A stretch of DNA of 64,000 bases from Methylocella tundrae (GCF_901905185.1 NZ_CABFMQ020000013.1:1-64000); one strand, 5' to 3'. Positions 35,325-43,856 are shown, numbered from the stretch's first letter. Notes: generated by a model from the letters alone, not told the origin. Translations and numbers: made by a program.

Positions 35325-35542
35325 CTCCTTTCCTCCCCGTTCACGAAAGTCGCTCAACGGATTGCCTCTTAGGCCACCAGCTGCGCCCCCAAAAGGAACT
35401 GATCTCGATCGACCCCAGACACACGACTTTGCCAATAGTTATTCCCATTCTCCAACTTTCGGCGAACTGAAAGTCCCTTTACGAACGCGCGCTTCCGACC
35501 TTATCCAAAGACATTCCAGCAAGCATTTCTCTAGCCAAAACG

Positions 35543-35567
35543 AAAACGGCGGCCCACTGGCCGCCGT
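35543..35567 (-). terminator. Rho-independent terminator
   Basis: ACGGCGGCC and GGCCGCCGT form a nine-pair stem with a four-base loop, followed on the minus strand by TTTTCGTTTT. It terminates the gene at 35598-36029. Confidence 0.75.
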
Positions 35568-35597
35568 CCAACAACATTGCTATCGTACCATGTGCGA

Positions 35598-36029
35598 TTA
35601 TTCTATCCAAAAACTGATGTTGCCACTCTCCAGTTGAAGCGGCGTACATTTGGCGTTTGGCTTTGCCGAATTGTGGTAAGGGACAATCAAATCCTGCGCG
35701 ATCCATCCAGGAACACCTTTTTGCCCCCACAAAACCCGAACAAATCCATTGACCTTATTTAATGGCCATTCTGCAATCACAAGATTCATCTGATACCCTA
35801 TCCGCTCCGACCCTTCCGTTGGCGCACGATAAACAGGAGGCTCATCCGGCCCCCCAGGCGACTTCGGCAACCTTCCAGAAGCGACCCACTCGCTATACGT
35901 TTGCTCATGCTTCAGACTCATGCAAACATAACCGTCCAGCGGCTTTCCCGATGCACCTGCGGACGCTCCCCCAGACCAAATACACAGAAAGCATCCAACA
36001 ACGCCCAAGAATCGTTTATTCCAATTCAT
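35598..36029 (-). CDS. Small secreted protein (143 aa)
   Basis: A signal peptide (FLGVVGCFLCIWSGGASAG) precedes a periplasmic domain with GYVCMSLKHEQTYSEWVASG, PPVYRAPTEGSERIGYQMNL, RVLWGQKGVPGWIAQDLIVP and a second Cys near the C-terminus. The VYRAPTEGS and GWI segments resemble bacterial SH3-like domains of the periplasm. The gene has its own terminator. AT content is higher than in neighbouring genes. Context suggests a conjugation or surface role, but this is inference. Confidence 0.7.
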   Translation of the reverse strand: MNWNKRFLGVVGCFLCIWSGGASAGASGKPLDGYVCMSLKHEQTYSEWVASGRLPKSPGGPDEPPVYRAPTEGSERIGYQMNLVIAEWPLNKVNGFVRVLWGQKGVPGWIAQDLIVPYHNSAKPNAKCTPLQLESGNISFWIE

Positions 36030-36051
36030 TTTCTTTCTCCGTTATTACAGG

Positions 36052-36936
36052 TCACGCCCCAGCCGTCTGATAGGCTGCCGCTCCGATCTTATTTGCGTAT
36101 GTTTGACGCCATTGGCTCACCGTAGTTGATGCGGTGATGCCGTTTGCCGCCATTTGCGATGGCGTTAATTGTACGATGCTTTCAAGGCTCTGATTAGGCT
36201 GCGCGTTTGCTATTTGCGCCCCTAGCCCCGCGCCAAACTGATAATACCCGCGAAGGTCTACATTCGTTGGGCTGGCGTCGCCCGCGGCTTGCAACGCCTG
36301 CACGCCGTCCGCGAGATATTGCGCGGCGGCATAAGCCTCGTTGGTCGGATCCATCTTTCCGGCAAGACTTGTATCCACCGATATGCCCGGATTGTTCGCA
36401 GCGAACTGATCGATCATCGCCTGATAGGTCGAATTGATCATCTGAAATTCGCCCGACGCCGAACTCCCTGATGCCGCCCCGACGTTCTGACAATTGCTTT
36501 CCGCCATGCAGGTCGCCGCTAGTGCTTCCGGCGTTATTCCCGTCGCAGCCGCCGCAGCCTGAATAAAATCCTGCTGCGCGACCTGCGTCAGGGTCGCATT
36601 TGCTGGCAATGTCGTTCCGCCGCTACCGGTGGAACCGCTCCCACCCGTATCTCCCGTCGTCCCCGTCCCCCCAACATCCGTCGAAGACCCCGACGGAAAG
36701 GAAAAATTCGGAGCCCCGACCTCGGGATATTTCGGAACCACCTGCACGGGCAAACCTGACGGAATAACAACCTGCGTTTGCGCGTGAGCCGAACAGCACA
36801 ACCCCGTCAGCGCCAATGCGATCGCACCCAAACGGAAACGCTCGCCAGAAGGCCTTAACAAGGCCCCCACTTGATCCCCGTTCTTCGTCCTCCCACCGCT
36901 CCCGGCCAGAAAGACCCCTATCAATTCTCGCGACAT
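36052..36936 (-). CDS. Lysozyme-like lytic transglycosylase with Gly/Ser linker
   Basis: A 294-residue exported protein: basic start, hydrophobic LGAIALALTGLCCSAHAQT, then a Gly/Ser/Thr-rich linker at residues 80-110 and a C-terminal SLT-like domain. In that domain AAAAATGITPEALAATCMAE contains the likely catalytic Glu, followed by SNCQNVGAASGSSASGEFQM and INSTYQAMI, the GxxQ-type wall-binding block. Such enzymes open peptidoglycan for secretion channels; a second one lies in the Dot/Icm operon at 61883. The start at 36936 sits in a hairpin with its GGAGGAGG site. Confidence 0.75.
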   Translation of the reverse strand: MSRELIGVFLAGSGGRTKNGDQVGALLRPSGERFRLGAIALALTGLCCSAHAQTQVVIPSGLPVQVVPKYPEVGAPNFSFPSGSSTDVGGTGTTGDTGGSGSTGSGGTTLPANATLTQVAQQDFIQAAAAATGITPEALAATCMAESNCQNVGAASGSSASGEFQMINSTYQAMIDQFAANNPGISVDTSLAGKMDPTNEAYAAAQYLADGVQALQAAGDASPTNVDLRGYYQFGAGLGAQIANAQPNQSLESIVQLTPSQMAANGITASTTVSQWRQTYANKIGAAAYQTAGA

Positions 36937-36938
36937 AA

Positions 36939-36961
36939 GACCTCCTCCAATAAGAGAGGTC
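36939..36961 (-). promoter_or_regulatory. Hairpin sequestering a ribosome-binding site
   Basis: On the minus strand GACCTC pairs with GAGGTC two bases before the ATG. The GGAGGAGG site forms part of the stem and loop, so translation should depend on opening this fold. Confidence 0.55.
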
Positions 36962-36978
36962 CTCAGCGTCGCGAGCCG

Positions 36979-36995
36979 CGGCGCGAATGCGAAAT
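36979..36995 (-). promoter_or_regulatory. Copy of recurring upstream motif
   Basis: ATTTCGCATTCGCGCCG on the minus strand; identical over 17 bases to 48781-48797. Confidence 0.6.
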
Positions 36996-37383
36996 CCAAT
37001 TTCCACCGGATCGGCCCTTTCAACTCACGCTTTGGCGCGCGCACCGCCCGACCCGCGCGCCCCTTAGCGCCCGGTCTCAGAGTTCGTCTCAGCTGCGAGG
37101 GCCTGTCGGCAATGCACCTCTCCGGGCAGGGCTCGGGAGATGCCGACAGATGGGCGCCAGGGCCTTCGGCGCCATTTGGGCGCGCGGGACGCGGCGAGCG
37201 GAAGGTGCGGCCGCTCGTCGCACCGCCCCGCCTGAATATGCCCTTGGGTCGCGGCAGCCGATTCGCCTCTCCAGGCGAGACCGGGCAGGCCCTGACAAGT
37301 GCGCGCAGGGCCGCATGAGGCTCTCGCAATGTTGACCTCCTTCGCTCGAAGGTCTCCATCGTTGCGAGCTCCCGCGCAAACGC
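36996..37383. other. Intergenic region
   Basis: GC-rich, with only shadow-like frames. No gene supported. It separates the transglycosylase gene leader from the terminator of the next minus-strand gene. Confidence 0.5.
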
Positions 37384-37418
37384 AAAACGCCTTGGCCCAA
37401 AAAATAGCCAAGGCGTTT
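37384..37418 (-). terminator. Strong hairpin terminator
   Basis: AAACGCCTTGGC pairs perfectly with GCCAAGGCGTTT (12 pairs, ten-base loop). It lies just downstream of the minus-strand gene ending at 37436 and could act in both directions. Confidence 0.75.
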
Positions 37419-37435
37419 ATTGCCGGCTGCAGCTC

Positions 37436-38026
37436 TTACTTTTCGCCGACGGACCCAAGCCGCCGATCCCCACTGCCGAAGAAAAGAGAATTGGCCTCTT
37501 CTTCAAGATTGAATGGACGCCATGCCTCCCCCGCCTTCGCCAGCCGGATCGCGCGCGCAGCGCCGAAGGCTGCGTCAGATGCGGCATGGGCCTCGATCAG
37601 AAGCCGCGCCGCCTCGTTCGCCCGCAGCGTCGACTCATCTTCAAGCGGCAGCAGCCAGTACCCGCCCCGCGACTGCGCGTTGACGAAACGCTCCGCCGCA
37701 TCATCGGAGCGAACGGCGGCGCTCGCCGCTTCACGGCACGCCGCCACGGCCCGTTCGACCAGCGGCTTCAGGAGTTCGCCCAGCGCCGCGTTCCGTTCCG
37801 CGACCGTCTCCGGCCACTGACAAATGCGGATGCGTTCCGCCATTTCACAATCGGCGTCATGGCGAATGTCGAGCGGCGCCTCCTCAAGGCCAAAGGCCTC
37901 GGCAACCAGGCTCACCTCGCGTGAATCCGGCGCAATGTCGTAAAGCAGATCAAGCGACGGCTTCGCCCTCTGCTCGACCGGAAACCTCACGACATTCGTC
38001 GTCCCGGGCATTAGTGCGATACGCAT
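37436..38026 (-). CDS. Hypothetical protein (196 aa)
   Basis: GAAGGAGGCTCGC precedes the ATG at 38026. The protein starts MRIALMPGTTNVVRFPVEQR and is otherwise mainly helical (AERNAALGELLKPLVERAVA, TLRANEAARLLIEAHAASDA). No membrane segment or catalytic motif. The longer frame to 38161 adds unlikely sequence. Monocistronic, with its own terminator. Confidence 0.7.
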   Translation of the reverse strand: MRIALMPGTTNVVRFPVEQRAKPSLDLLYDIAPDSREVSLVAEAFGLEEAPLDIRHDADCEMAERIRICQWPETVAERNAALGELLKPLVERAVAACREAASAAVRSDDAAERFVNAQSRGGYWLLPLEDESTLRANEAARLLIEAHAASDAAFGAARAIRLAKAGEAWRPFNLEEEANSLFFGSGDRRLGSVGEK

Positions 38027-38851
38027 GCGAGCCTCCTTCGAACAAACAATGAACAGATAACAGAAGCGGCGGCGCAATGCAAGCATAACGCATTGATTAT
38101 AAACACCCTTCCAGTCCGACCCGGCATTCGCTAAAAAATCGCGGCGCTTTTTCCCGTTCACACCCTTTGAGGCCAGTCGGGCAAGGCGAATCGTTGCTAT
38201 CGCCGATCGGCGTCTTTCGCCTGTCGCAGCATGGAGGCGAATGCGCCTCGTTGCAGCGGCGACGTCTGGTCCCGCCGGCGCGCCTGCGAAGCTCGAAATC
38301 GGCAGGAGGCCGGAGCCTTCGACCGCGCGCCTCGCCGCCAGAGCCGGCCTCCGCCGTCCTCGGCGATTAGTTTCCCGGCAGGCGCCTCGGTCTGTGGCAG
38401 GCAGGCGAGCCCGCGGGCCATCACGGCGAGAGGCGCGCGTTCTCCCTTGCCGTCAAAGGCGCGCCCTTGCGCTCCCCGTCGTAATCGTCGCTGGCGGCGG
38501 CCGGCGCGCATCCCGGTCTCCGCTTTCCCGGTCGGCAGCCGGCGGCCGGGCGTCGCGATCAATCGCCTTGCGCGCGGGCGTGCCGCCGCCTCTCCGTCGA
38601 GCCATCGAAGAGAGCTGCGGGCAAAACCAATTCAGGAACCCCGTGGCCGCCCGAAATCATGCACGAGCAGGAACGGATGCGCCCCTGGCGGTTTTGGCTT
38701 CGGTCCAGAGAGAGAGCGCCCAGCCCTCGGATGCAAGGAACGGTTGCTCATTGGCGCCGGCGGGCGGCCTGGCGGCGCGCGTCCATGATCTTCCCGATCC
38801 TTTGTCGTCGGAGCGGGATGGGACCGCGTGTTGAGCTCGATGTCCGCGCGT
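38027..38851. other. Large GC-rich gap between divergent genes
   Basis: More than 800 bases in which all frames give arginine- and alanine-rich translations typical of shadow reading of GC-rich DNA. No iterons or DnaA boxes were recognised by eye. It could hold divergent promoters or a replication or transfer origin. Confidence 0.45.
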
Positions 38852-39068
38852 TCCCCTCGGTTTGGTGCGGCTTAGCCGGGCCAACCGGGCCCCGCAACGG
38901 CTACGGGCAACCATTTTCCCCTTCGGCCTGCGGCCGAATTCCTCGCGCAACAAAATGGCCGCCCTCCGCCGTCCTCCGCTGCGCTCCGGCCCACGCTGCC
39001 GCCCAATGGCGGCAGTCGAGGGTGCGGCCCCGGTTTATCGACCCGGCTTTTTTGGCCGCACCGAGGGG
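38852..39068 (+). repeat. Structured 217-base repeat, copy 1
   Basis: Nearly identical to 42479-42694. Contains AACCATTTT facing AAAATGG, and GGTGCGGCC (39021-39029) facing GGCCGCACC (39054-39062) around a CGGCTTTTTT run. It ends 55 bases before the gene at 39123. Confidence 0.8.
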
Positions 39069-39122
39069 AACGCGCCGGCATCGAGCCGGCGGCCCCCGGC
39101 GCTCCGAAAAAGGATCAAGATC

Positions 39123-39713
39123 ATGGCTTTCAAACGCACCTCCAAGACCGCTTCCGCCAAGGACGCCAAAAAGTCCCGTCCCGCCATCACGATCGAGGCC
39201 GCGCGCCTGCTCTGCCCGAACTCTGCTGTCGCCGAATCGGTCGCAAGAACGTTCGCTCGCGATATGCCCGATTTCGAAAGCATCCGCGAGGACCATGAAA
39301 AAGCGCTCCGCCAGATGTGGCTCACATTCGACGAGGCCCTCAACGAAAAGGCGGCCCAGATGCACTTTCAGCGCATCACCGGCTCCCTGGTCTCTTCCGC
39401 CCTCGGCGCCGGCCGCTTCTACACCGACAAAGTAACGGAGGCCAAGGACGCTACGGCCAAACTCGCCAACGACTTCCGCGACGAGGACCGCGACGCGCCG
39501 GTCGGTTTCGACAGCAAGGCCCAACGCATTCGCGAGTTCGCCGCGGATATGGCGATGCAGGCCTACGCGCTGCTCGCCGCCGCCGAGGGCGCGATCAACG
39601 CCTACAAGGAAATCACCGGAGAGGACTGGAAGGCCTACGAGTCTCAGGCGCAAGGACCCGCGACGGTCGAACGGCGCTCCGCCGCCGCCGAATTGAGCGC
39701 TTTCGAGGGTTGA
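39123..39713 (+). CDS. Hypothetical plasmid protein (196 aa)
   Basis: Follows the structured repeat. MAFKRTSKTASAKDAKKSRP is a basic N-terminus, then helical segments (SVARTFARDMPDFESIREDH, EKALRQMWLTFDEALNEKAA, MAMQAYALLAAAEGAINAYK). Similar all-helical proteins of about 200 residues occur on rhizobial and methylotroph plasmids. No enzymatic motif. AAAAAGGATCAAG precedes the ATG. A hairpin follows the stop. Confidence 0.7.
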   Translation: MAFKRTSKTASAKDAKKSRPAITIEAARLLCPNSAVAESVARTFARDMPDFESIREDHEKALRQMWLTFDEALNEKAAQMHFQRITGSLVSSALGAGRFYTDKVTEAKDATAKLANDFRDEDRDAPVGFDSKAQRIREFAADMAMQAYALLAAAEGAINAYKEITGEDWKAYESQAQGPATVERRSAAAELSAFEG

Positions 39714-39720
39714 CGCGTCC

Positions 39721-39744
39721 GGCGGGGACCTTCGGGTCCCCGCC
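39721..39744 (+). terminator. Perfect ten-pair hairpin with TTCG loop
   Basis: GGCGGGGACC, TTCG, GGTCCCCGCC, seven bases after the stop at 39713. No T run follows, so it may act as an mRNA end stabiliser or weak terminator. Confidence 0.55.
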
Positions 39745-39796
39745 ATTCGAATGACATTCGCCGGCTGAATGGCCGCGAGACCGGAGGACACCCGCA

Positions 39797-40123
39797 ATGA
39801 TCGATTTCAGCAAACTCTCCCGCCCAACGAGCGCCGCCGAACGCGCGCGCGACGAACAGGAACGCATCGCACGCCAGATCGAAGAGGATCTGAAACGGCG
39901 CAGCGAATGGAGCCGCAGGAAGGCCATCCTCACGCTAACGTCCGACGCCGAGATCCGGCACACGATGTCCGGCGACCGCATCCTCCGTCTGCGAGGCGAC
40001 GACGACCGCGGCCGGCCGACCTCGGCGCGCTGGTATTCGCCGGATCATTTCGAGGCGGGCGCCGTCAACGCCCTGCTCGACCAGCTCGTCCAAGGCGCAA
40101 CGGTGCGCCTCGACGGATATTGA
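39797..40123 (+). CDS. Hypothetical protein (108 aa)
   Basis: GGAGGACACCCGCA precedes the ATG. A charged N-terminal helix (AAERARDEQERIARQIEEDL) is followed by a beta-rich part (TLTSDAEIRHTMSGDRILRL, SARWYSPDHFEAGAVNALLD). Common small plasmid protein type without known role. Confidence 0.65.
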   Translation: MIDFSKLSRPTSAAERARDEQERIARQIEEDLKRRSEWSRRKAILTLTSDAEIRHTMSGDRILRLRGDDDRGRPTSARWYSPDHFEAGAVNALLDQLVQGATVRLDGY

Positions 40124-40287
40124 GGCGCGCGCGAATTCGCCGCCCAGTTCATCACAGTCGAGGGCGGCCCCAGAACGCCCTGATCGCCCGCTTCCCGGCG
40201 GCCGAGAGGCGCGCGCCGCCCCGTTCTTCCGCGCCATGCCCCACTTAAGCCGAGAAACCCATGAAGATTCGTGCTAGAATACCAGCT

Positions 40288-40887
40288 ATGAACGTCGCCC
40301 TGCGCAAACCCATGTCGCTCGCCGAATTCCTCGAATGGGAAAAGCGGCAGCCGATCCGCTATGAGTTCGACGGCGTCGCGCCCCAGGCGATGACCGGCGG
40401 AACGGCCGGCCACGCCGACATCCAGGCGAACCTCGCAGCCGCGCTCCGCACTCGACTGCGCGGCAAGCCGTGCAGGTTTTACGGCAGCGATCTCAAGATC
40501 CAGGTGGCGGGCGATCATATCCGCTATCCTGACGGGATCGTCGTCTGCACGCCCGTCGAGAGGACGGCCACGATCGTTCATGATCCAGTCGTCATCTTCG
40601 AAGTCCTGAGCCCGAGCACCGCAAGCACGGACCGGATCGTTAAGGCCCGTGAATATCAGGCGAAAGATTCCGTCCAGCGCTATGTCATGCTTGAGCAGGA
40701 CCGCGTCGGCGCCACCGTCTACGCCAGAGCCGGCGATCGCTGGACCTTCGATATTCTCCCCGACGGCGCCATTCTGGCCATGCCGGAAATCGGCGTCGAG
40801 TTTGCTCTCGCCGAACTCTACGAGGGTCTCGTCTTCGAACCGCGCGACGACGCCGACGATCGCCCACCGGGCGAAACTGTCAGTTGA
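40288..40887 (+). CDS. Uma2-family endonuclease-like protein
   Basis: A 199-residue PD-(D/E)XK-fold protein of the Uma2 (DUF820) family. MSLAEFLEWEKRQPIRYEFD is the typical N-terminal block; YPDGIVVC gives the acidic residue and VVIFEVLSPSTASTDRIVK the conserved E and LSP signature. Many members form large paralogous families in cyanobacteria and others and are presumed nucleases of transposon origin. The ATG at 40288 matches the family start; 40261 is also in frame. Confidence 0.85.
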   Translation: MNVALRKPMSLAEFLEWEKRQPIRYEFDGVAPQAMTGGTAGHADIQANLAAALRTRLRGKPCRFYGSDLKIQVAGDHIRYPDGIVVCTPVERTATIVHDPVVIFEVLSPSTASTDRIVKAREYQAKDSVQRYVMLEQDRVGATVYARAGDRWTFDILPDGAILAMPEIGVEFALAELYEGLVFEPRDDADDRPPGETVS

Positions 40888-41281
40888 ACCGCCGTCGATC
40901 CACCAATTCAAACTCGCCGATGTCGATGCCAATCATCCTCGGCGCAAAATGCCGGATCGCGCCAAACTCGGCTGGCGACGCTCCGTCCCGCAACGGCGCC
41001 CGGCCCAACCTCTCGACGCACGCAAACTCCATGTCAGGCAACGCCCAAAGAACCGCGAGGCTCAAAGCCCGCGCATGGCGCGCCACAGCCTCCCGATCAA
41101 ATGATCGCAGGTCTGCCCGAATCTCCACCGGAATCTCGACCGTCGACATAAAGCCGTCGCTGCGACGGACCATCACGATCCGATCCAGCTTTTCAGCCTT
41201 CCAGACAACGCTCGCAACGGCCCTGTCACGGACTACCTCCACCCCGCGTGACAGGCGCGTAAACTGCGTATTGCCGCTCAC
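40880..41281 (-). CDS. Hypothetical protein (133 aa)
   Basis: A GTG at 41281 with GGAGAGTTGAG upstream begins VSGNTQFTRLSRGVEVVRDR; the frame continues EKLDRIVMVRRSDGFMSTVE and SFDREAVARHARALSLAVLW. No recognised family. Its stop overlaps the end of the convergent Uma2 gene by eight bases. Confidence 0.6.
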   Translation of the reverse strand: MSGNTQFTRLSRGVEVVRDRAVASVVWKAEKLDRIVMVRRSDGFMSTVEIPVEIRADLRSFDREAVARHARALSLAVLWALPDMEFACVERLGRAPLRDGASPAEFGAIRHFAPRMIGIDIGEFELVDRRRFN

Positions 41282-41409
41282 CTCAACTCTCCGTCCTTCG
41301 CTTCGCGCCGCTCTTTCGATGCAGCAGCCTCGCCGCAATTTTCCACACTCGATTTGATCCCGCTCCCGCCGACCCGACAGATCCAGACCACGCCTCCGTG
41401 GCGACGGGC

Positions 41410-41913
41410 CTATTCCCTCTCCTGGCTGCGCGCCACAAAGCGCCGCGGCTCCGGCCCGACATATTTTCTGTACGCCGCGATCCAATCCTTTCGAATCGCG
41501 TCCTGCGCCTCCTTCAGCGGCAAATCCCCAGCGCAGACCTCGCGATGCAGAACATCCTCGAGCGTATCTTTGACCTCGGCATTATACGGTTCCGTCCTGC
41601 GGCTCTCGGGCCACAGATTCCTCGGATCATCCGGGGCGCCGCCAAGGGAGATCGGCACCAGGTGGTCGAGCTCGTAATCGCGCCGATCGACGTCAACCAG
41701 GCCATAGGATTCAAACACCCGGTTGCGCACGTCGCGATCGTAATGACGGACGCTGGCTGCATAATCCACTTGACACAGCGTCGCCTGATCCACTGCGACA
41801 ACCACCCCCGGCGTCAGCGTGGGATCCGGCAAGTTCGCATCTTGCGCCTTCGCCACCAGCCAGGTTCCGGCGGCGATTTCGAGCGCCAATACGCCCATAA
41901 TGACTCGTCGCAT
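41410..41913 (-). CDS. Secreted HNH-like protein (167 aa)
   Basis: MRRVIMGVLALEIAAGTWLV is a signal peptide or anchor. The mature part has YELDHLVPISLGGAPDDPRN and LWPESRRTEPYNAEVKDTLE, the DH, N and downstream K/H pattern of the HNH nuclease fold, then LHREVCAGDLPLKEAQDAIR. A Cys pair could form a disulfide. Exported HNH-like proteins of this form are annotated in Rhizobiales; a nuclease role in the periplasm is plausible but not shown. GAGGATC precedes the ATG. Confidence 0.75.
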   Translation of the reverse strand: MRRVIMGVLALEIAAGTWLVAKAQDANLPDPTLTPGVVVAVDQATLCQVDYAASVRHYDRDVRNRVFESYGLVDVDRRDYELDHLVPISLGGAPDDPRNLWPESRRTEPYNAEVKDTLEDVLHREVCAGDLPLKEAQDAIRKDWIAAYRKYVGPEPRRFVARSQERE

Positions 41914-41975
41914 GTGCTTCGATCCTCTTGTTCCCCAGCGCCGCATTCGGCGCCCGCGATCATTGCAATCGACCG

Positions 41976-41990
41976 CGGCGCGAACGCAAA
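41976..41990 (-). promoter_or_regulatory. Copy of recurring upstream motif
   Basis: TTTGCGTTCGCGCCG on the minus strand, 62 bases upstream of the HNH-like gene start. Confidence 0.5.
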
Positions 41991-42478
41991 GGCGGTGGTT
42001 GACCGTCCTCTCCGCCCTCTCTCTCTTTTTCAACAGGCAAGGTGCGCGCCTGCGCCTCCCCTCAGGCTCTGGGGGAAATTGTCCCTTGCATCGTTCTCCC
42101 CCCGCGAGCGGTCGCAAATCCCCGCGTCTCGCCGCTAAGCCGATGCCCCTTGCCTGCAGAAGGCGAAGGCGAGCGCTGTTCGCGTGAATGCCCTGCGCCG
42201 CGATCTCAGCGCCAGCCCGCGGGCGGAGGCGCGCCGGCGATCGTCTGCCTCGATTCTCGACGGTTTCGCGCCCCGGAATCGTCGAGACGATGGATCACCC
42301 CCGGCGCGCTTCACGCGCCCGGACGTTCCGCGAACAGGTAAGGCGGGATGGTCAAGTCGCGCCTGGCGCGGACGCTCCATGCGACGCCGGCGCGCCGTGA
42401 GGCGCATTTCCTTCGTTTCATGGGCCTCTTTTTCTGTCTCGCATTAAACACCGGCAGCTTCCGGCCCATGCCGGCGCG
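41991..42478. other. GC-rich gap
   Basis: No supported gene. Frames are arginine- and alanine-rich on both strands. It precedes the second copy of the structured repeat. Confidence 0.45.
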
Positions 42479-42694
42479 TCCCCTCGTTTCTGCGCGGCCT
42501 AGCCGGGCCAACCGGACCCGCAACGGCTGCGGGCAACCATTTTCCCCTTCGGCCTGCGGCCGAATTCCTCGCGAACCAAAATGGCCGCCCTCTCGCCGTC
42601 CTCCGCTGCGCTCCGGCCCACGCTGCCGCCAAACGGCGGCAGTCGAGGGTGCGGTCCCGGTTTATCGGCCCGGCTTTTTTGGCCGCACCGAGGG
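42479..42694 (+). repeat. Structured 217-base repeat, copy 2
   Basis: Matches 38852-39068 with a handful of substitutions and small indels, including the CCATTTTCCCCTTCGGCCTG and CGGCTTTTTTGGCCGCACC parts. It ends 53 bases before ssb. Confidence 0.8.
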
Positions 42695-42747
42695 AACACA
42701 CCGGATGAGCCGGAAGCCCGCGGCGCTAGAGACAGAGGTTAAGTCCC

Positions 42748-43140
42748 ATGAGAAACATCGCAGAATTCGCACTCATCGGCCGCATTGGATCGATCAAGCA
42801 GGTTGGCTCCACGATGCGCGTCACCATCGCCTCCAACTATTCGCGGAAGAACAAGACCGGCGAGTGGGTCGACGATGCGCACTGGAATGAAATCACCATC
42901 TTCGATGACGGCACGAAAACCTACATCGACAAATATCTCGACAAAGGCGATCTCGTTCACGCCCGCGGCCGCATCCGGCAGGCGAGCTACGAGAAAGACG
43001 GCGAGCAGGTCTACACGGTGAACCTCGTCTGCACCCAATTCGCCTGCCTCGCGAGGGCCGACGGCAAGCAGACGGCGGCGCAGGAGCGACCGGCCGGCGC
43101 GGCGGCGAACGCCGATCGCGAAGGCGACATTCCCTTCTGA
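42748..43140 (+). CDS. ssb: Single-stranded DNA-binding protein
   Basis: A 130-residue OB-fold SSB: NIAEFALIGRIGSIKQVGST, WVDDAHWNEITIFDDGTKTY, DLVHARGRIRQASYEKDGEQ and a short C-terminal tail ending EGDIPF, the acidic-aromatic tip through which SSB recruits partners. Shorter than chromosomal SSB, like other plasmid copies. It should coat transferred single strands and support re-synthesis. A strong terminator follows, so ssb is the last gene of its transcript; the structured repeat lies in its leader. Confidence 0.92.
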   Translation: MRNIAEFALIGRIGSIKQVGSTMRVTIASNYSRKNKTGEWVDDAHWNEITIFDDGTKTYIDKYLDKGDLVHARGRIRQASYEKDGEQVYTVNLVCTQFACLARADGKQTAAQERPAGAAANADREGDIPF

Positions 43141-43148
43141 TCAAGCGT

Positions 43149-43178
43149 GGGGAGGCGCAAGCCTCCCCTTTCTTTTTT
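43149..43178 (+). terminator. Rho-independent terminator after ssb
   Basis: GGGGAGGC and GCCTCCCC form an eight-pair stem with GCAA loop, followed by TTTCTTTTTT. Confidence 0.85.
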
Positions 43179-43216
43179 CCAGTCGCTCAAAGCGCCAGGC
43201 CGCGCAAGGAAACACC

Positions 43217-43465
43217 ATGATCCTCTTGATCGTCATCACCGAAATGAATGAACGCACCCACAAGCGCGAACAGATCGTCTCGCACGGAATTATCCTCGAG
43301 ACCGGCAAGACGATCGCGCTTCCCTGCGAGCATCCAACCCGATTGGGCGGAGTCTTCGATCCCGAACTTGGCGAGTATGTCATCCACGATAAAGCGCCGC
43401 CCGCTTCGATCGCGGACGTGCGTCCGCGGCATGGCCGCGCGTCCCCTCGGTTTGGTGCGCCTTAG
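43217..43465 (+). CDS. Small hypothetical protein ending in a repeat (82 aa)
   Basis: AAGGAAACACC precedes the ATG. MILLIVITEMNERTHKREQI, ETGKTIALPCEHPTRLGGVF and EYVIHDKAPPASIADVRP make a compact beta-rich protein. The last residues (ASPRFGAP) and stop are encoded by the partial repeat that begins at about 43440, so the C-terminus was set by repeat insertion. Confidence 0.6.
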   Translation: MILLIVITEMNERTHKREQIVSHGIILETGKTIALPCEHPTRLGGVFDPELGEYVIHDKAPPASIADVRPRHGRASPRFGAP

Positions 43466-43476
43466 CCGGGCCAACC
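43440..43476 (+). repeat. Truncated copy of the 217-base repeat
   Basis: CGTCCCCTCGGTTTGGTGCG, then CTTAGCCGGGCCAACC, equals the first 35 bases of copy 1, after which similarity stops. Confidence 0.7.
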
Positions 43477-43479
43477 CGC

Positions 43480-43494
43480 ATCGCGTTCGCGCCG
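43480..43494 (+). promoter_or_regulatory. Copy of recurring upstream motif
   Basis: ATCGCGTTCGCGCCG, 110 bases upstream of the ribbon-helix-helix gene and directly after the truncated repeat. Confidence 0.45.
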
Positions 43495-43604
43495 ACACAT
43501 GTTTATTTCTATTCGGGCCGCGGCCTGAACGCTTCGCCAACCTCATTCAGCGTTCAGATTCAGGCCGCCTTGAACAATCTCGCCAAAAACGAAAGGCATC
43601 CGTC

Positions 43605-43850
43605 GTGATACAAAACAGTGCGAGTCGTCTTCTCGACCAGTTTGTTGTTCGGATGCCGGCCGGCATGAGGGACCGGTTAAAAGCCGCGGCGAAGGCGAAC
43701 GGCCGCAGCCTGAACGCGGAAATTGTTTCTCGCCTCCAAAACGAACTTCCCTCAATCGCGGAGGCGCTGATTGAAGCGAGCCGGGCTGCCGCGAGATTGG
43801 AGGCCGCTATCGCGGCAGCGGGCATGGCCTCGTCCCACCCTGAAGATTAG
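43605..43850 (+). CDS. Arc-type ribbon-helix-helix DNA-binding protein
   Basis: An 81-residue protein from a GTG start. SRLLDQFVVRMPAGMRDRLK and AAAKANGRSLNAEIVSRLQN form the beta strand, helix, turn (NGRSLNAEI) and helix of Arc/MetJ-family regulators, which bind operators as dimers of dimers. It is a good candidate for a plasmid repressor of nearby genes. The next gene starts six bases after the stop. Confidence 0.85.
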   Translation: MIQNSASRLLDQFVVRMPAGMRDRLKAAAKANGRSLNAEIVSRLQNELPSIAEALIEASRAAARLEAAIAAAGMASSHPED

Positions 43851-43856
43851 ATCCGA

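Larger units (their letters stand above)
35253..35597. other. Intergenic region with promoter motif and terminator
   Basis: No gene seen. It carries the minus-strand motif at 35311-35324 upstream of the gene starting at 35252, and the terminator at 35543-35567 for the secreted-protein gene to its right. Confidence 0.6.

Noticed and set aside
38231..38834. Long plus-strand frames before the structured repeat
   Set aside because: Arg/Ala/Pro-rich translations without ribosome-binding sites; overlapping frames are equally open, as expected in GC-rich noncoding DNA.
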